Positions 34,633 to 36,780 of a DNA stretch of 36,780 bases are shown one piece after another (the first letter of the stretch is position 1; each line of letters starts with the position of its first letter). The translations under genes were made by a program, and so were the position numbers. Below the pieces are notes generated by a model that did not search any database, was not told the origin of the DNA, and saw nothing but the letters and a program-made list of their open reading frames with translations. Source of the stretch: Bacteroidales bacterium (GTDB lineage: Bacteria; Bacteroidota; Bacteroidia; Bacteroidales; UBA932); contig JAFZMA010000139.1 in NCBI GenBank assembly GCA_017551215.1, forward strand, positions 1 through 36,780, read 5' to 3'.

Positions 34633-36645
34633 ATGAAGAAAACCATATCGCTAACCATATTACTGTTGGGTTGCCTTTTCCTCAGCGATGAAATAGCGGC
34701 CCAGACATTAAGCCAGGGCGCGCAGAAAAACGAGCTCCGGGCAGACTCGCTTTACCGCAGGTATGAATTTGCCCGGGCCGCCAAAATATACGCACAGATG
34801 GCGCAAACCGCAGAGCCTCAGGATAAAAGCCGCCTGGAGCTCAAGTCTATCGCCTGTCAGAACGGAGAGGCTATGCTGCAGTATGTGTCCACCCCTACAA
34901 TAGTCACCCGCAAGGTTCTGGAGAAAAACGATTTCTTCCTCTACTACCCTAAAATCAGCACCGTGGGGCATTTCATCCACGCTCCCGCCGGCCTTGCCTC
35001 CACAAGCGATACGCTCTATCTTCCGGACAACAAGAACACCCTCTACTACAGCACAAAAGACAACTACGGAGTCTGGAACATCTTTATAACACGCAAGCAG
35101 CCAGACGGTTCCTGGAGCGCCCCGGAATCTCTGGGAAGCAATGTCAACAGCAAGGGCAACGAGCTCTTCCCGTTCCTTTCTCCAGACGGCAAGCGCCTGT
35201 ATTTCTCTTCCAACGGCCATTACGGAGCCGGAGGCTATGACCTTTATGTCAGCGTTTGGGACGAGTCCAAGCAGGAATGGGGCGTTGCCCAGAACATGGG
35301 TTTCCCGTACTCATCGCCGAGCGACGACTTCTTCTTCTACATTACCCCAGACGGCAAATACGCCGCTTTCTCCTCTACCAGATTGCTGGATCAGACAGGC
35401 TCCCGCCTCTTCAACAGCACAAAAGTCATCTGCTATGTGGTTGAATATGAAGATGATCCTATAAAGCACCCGGCCACTTCCCAAGAGGCTTACGAGCTGT
35501 CTCTCCTCCGCAGTGCCGTTGTCTTGACCCAAGAGCAGAGAGACTCCATCAGCAATGCCGCGGTGGAAAAGGCGCTCGAGGGCGTGGAGAGGAAAAACGC
35601 CACGGAGGAGATGGATTCCACCGCCCGCAAAATCACAGAAAACTACACCCTGGCAACCCAGAAATTCCGCCAGCTCAGGGCTCAGAGAGAAAAGCTCCAG
35701 GCCAGCCAGGCTGCATACAGAGCCTTCTACACAGAGCTCAACAACAGGCTCTCCCGGGAAGAAGACCCGGATGAGATATTCCTCAAGAAAGACTCCATTA
35801 AGTTTATATCTAACCGCATCGCAGAGTCTGAAAGCGCAATGTTAGCTGTAAGCCAGCAGCTTAGAGAGGTAAGCCGGGAGATCCGGGCTATAGAGGAAGG
35901 GTTCATGGCTTCCGGAATAGATGTCCCGGCCAATACTGCCTTCAAGAGTTCCGAGCAGCTCAAGGCAGAAACGGAAACCGGAGTGGCCCAGGAGGATGAC
36001 GAGAACATAGCCCGCCTTCTGGCGGTAAAGTCTCCGGTGGTGGCCGCAGACAATTTCAAGGTAGAAAGAATCCGCCCGGAAGTGGACCTGAAATTCAAGA
36101 TACAGAAGAAGGGCACTCTCGTAGACCTGGAAGATTTCCCGCAAGGGCTCATCTACCAGATACGTTTCACCAGCTCTGCAAAGAAACTCACAACCGCCTC
36201 GTTTAAAGGCCTTACCCCTGTCTTTGAGAGGAATACCGGAGGAAGATTTGTCTACACCGCCGGATGTTTTGCAAAGTATTCGGAGGCAAACCGCCAGCTC
36301 TCAAGGGTAAAGAAACTTGGTTTCTCCTCTGCCACGATAGTAGCGTACGAAAACGGCACCGCCATCCCTCTGGATGTCGCCCGCAAAAAGGAAGCCGCCG
36401 CAAAGCAGGCCGCCCAAATCAAAACTACGCCGTATAAGGTTGTAATCATCAGCACCGAATCCGCCCTGGAATCCCAGCTCATGAAACTCATCCAGTCTAC
36501 CGGAAAAGACATTGCCAAAAGCGCCACGGAAGAAGGCTACAAATTCGTAAGCGGCCCGTACCCGTCCGAAAAAGATGCACAGGAACTGGCAGACAGAATC
36601 AAGGCCATCTCAGACAAAAAAGTTTACATAGAGGCCGTAAATTAA
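34633..36645 (+). CDS. Exported envelope protein with TPR-like, PD40-like and SPOR-like regions
   Basis: A 670-residue exported protein of unknown role. Signal peptide about residues 1-23 (ending IAA before QTLS). Residues about 30-75 form a TPR-like helical pair (ADSLYRRYEFARAAKIYAQMAQ). Residues about 125-275 hold PD40/WD40-like propeller repeats (NTLYYSTKDNYGVWNIFI, FPFLSPDGKRLYFSSNGHYGAGGYDLYV, FFYITPDGKYAAFSST). Residues about 290-420 are a charged coiled coil. Residues about 500-575 (LIYQIRFTSSAKKL, FVYTAGCFAKYSEANRQLSRVKKLGF) and about 597-668 look like SPOR-type modules, which bind peptidoglycan. Similar propeller plus peptidoglycan-binding layouts occur in type IX secretion and gliding accessory proteins, but I see no OmpA-type C-terminus. 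It sits alone between secDF and tRNA-Ser. CTCAGCGAT at 34681-34689 encodes Leu-Ser-Asp just after the signal-peptide core. Confidence 0.7.
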   Translation: MKKTISLTILLLGCLFLSDEIAAQTLSQGAQKNELRADSLYRRYEFARAAKIYAQMAQTAEPQDKSRLELKSIACQNGEAMLQYVSTPTIVTRKVLEKNDFFLYYPKISTVGHFIHAPAGLASTSDTLYLPDNKNTLYYSTKDNYGVWNIFITRKQPDGSWSAPESLGSNVNSKGNELFPFLSPDGKRLYFSSNGHYGAGGYDLYVSVWDESKQEWGVAQNMGFPYSSPSDDFFFYITPDGKYAAFSSTRLLDQTGSRLFNSTKVICYVVEYEDDPIKHPATSQEAYELSLLRSAVVLTQEQRDSISNAAVEKALEGVERKNATEEMDSTARKITENYTLATQKFRQLRAQREKLQASQAAYRAFYTELNNRLSREEDPDEIFLKKDSIKFISNRIAESESAMLAVSQQLREVSREIRAIEEGFMASGIDVPANTAFKSSEQLKAETETGVAQEDDENIARLLAVKSPVVAADNFKVERIRPEVDLKFKIQKKGTLVDLEDFPQGLIYQIRFTSSAKKLTTASFKGLTPVFERNTGGRFVYTAGCFAKYSEANRQLSRVKKLGFSSATIVAYENGTAIPLDVARKKEAAAKQAAQIKTTPYKVVIISTESALESQLMKLIQSTGKDIAKSATEEGYKFVSGPYPSEKDAQELADRIKAISDKKVYIEAVN

Positions 36646-36653
36646 AAAAATGT

Positions 36654-36661
36654 TATATTTG
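36654..36661 (+). promoter_or_regulatory. -7 box for tRNA-Ser
   Basis: TATATTTG on the plus strand matches TAnnTTTG, 27 bases before the mature tRNA. No -33 box seen. Confidence 0.5.
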
Positions 36662-36688
36662 CAGTCCATTTGACTCGGCACATACCAC

Positions 36689-36780
36689 GGTGAGGTGGGA
36701 GAGTGGCTGAATCCAGCAGTTTGCTAAACTGCCGAACCGGTTTAACGGTTCCGCGAGTTCGAATCTCGCCCTCACCGCCA
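36689..36780 (+). tRNA. tRNA-Ser (anticodon GCU)
   Basis: A complete class II tRNA of 92 bases including the encoded CCA, ending exactly at the window edge. The acceptor stem is GGTGAGG (36689-36695) with CCTCACC (36770-36776), discriminator G, then CCA. The anticodon stem is GCAGT/ACTGC with loop TTGCTAA and anticodon GCT at 36723-36725, which reads AGC and AGU codons. The long variable arm (AACCG/CGGTT stem) and the T-arm with GTTCGAAT confirm a serine-type tRNA. Confidence 0.96.

Larger units (their letters stand above)
374..34689. repeat. Dispersed 9-mer CTCAGCGAT, 15 exact copies
   Basis: Exact copies: plus orientation 1658, 3052, 3854, 4921, 9070, 9821, 15294, 18968, 19568 and 34681; minus orientation 374, 7825, 16564, 24067 and 30419 (left-most coordinate, each 9 bases). 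Near copies with another first base lie at 36-44 (ATCAGCGAT) and 1730-1738 (minus, GTCAGCGAT). About 0.3 copies are expected by chance over both strands. Within genes, six copies are in the sense and six in the antisense direction; three are intergenic. Bases outside the 9-mer show no strong conservation. Function unknown; an uptake sequence or Chi-like site are leading ideas. Confidence 0.8.

Noticed and set aside
1..36780. A prophage, integrative element or genomic island
   Set aside because: No transposase, integrase, phage or conjugation gene is seen, and the tRNA-Ser at the right edge shows no adjacent attachment-site duplicate in this window.

Overview
The window looks like chromosomal DNA from an uncultured or less-studied member of the Bacteroidales (Bacteroidota). 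The evidence is a fused SecDF, a suf operon without the gamma-proteobacterial extras, a TonB-dependent receptor with an N-terminal carboxypeptidase-like domain paired with a surface lipoprotein, a YwqE-type polysaccharide phosphatase, and many upstream regions carrying the Bacteroidota -7 promoter box TAnnTTTG instead of an E. coli-type promoter. I cannot name the genus. No transposase, integrase, phage gene, CRISPR array or rRNA is visible; the only RNA gene is a tRNA-Ser(GCU) at the right edge.

Layout, left to right. 1-2914: housekeeping on the minus strand (FtsX/LolE-type permease cut by the window edge, rbfA, tyrS, a small GlsB-type membrane protein). 3008-4438: a secreted S37/S28-type serine peptidase on the plus strand. 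4439-4785: a gene-free stretch with a perfect hairpin, short tandem repeats and a strong terminator. 15156-4786, minus strand: a five-gene export/uptake locus encoding a TonB-dependent receptor, a lipoprotein, an outer-membrane barrel and two paralogous gingipain-like (clan CD) cysteine-protease-fold proteins ending in HEAT-like repeats; a terminator-like hairpin separates the barrel gene from the protease pair. 15397-18945: three cell-surface polysaccharide genes (DegT-type aminotransferase, CpsB/YwqE phosphatase, UDP-glucose dehydrogenase). 18991-22998: sufB-pnuC-sufC-sufD, with a nicotinamide riboside transporter gene inside the Fe-S assembly operon. 23060-24058: a ThiL-like protein that has lost most metal-binding acidic motifs of thiamine-phosphate kinase. 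24086-31428: dnaE, gpmI and rnr. 31532-34555: secDF. 34633-36645: a large envelope protein with PD40-like repeats, coiled coil and SPOR-like C-terminal modules. 36689-36780: tRNA-Ser.

The most unusual signal is not a gene. The 9-mer CTCAGCGAT occurs 15 times by manual count on the two strands of 36.8 kb (chance expectation about 0.3), in several reading frames, equally sense and antisense to genes, and in three intergenic regions. Its density, about one per 2.5 kb, is of the order known for DNA uptake sequences in Pasteurellaceae and Neisseriaceae or for Chi sites. I know of no such motif described in Bacteroidales. The second candidate system is the five-gene receptor/lipoprotein/barrel/twin-protease locus, which may degrade and import a protein-derived or protein-bound nutrient; that role is inference.
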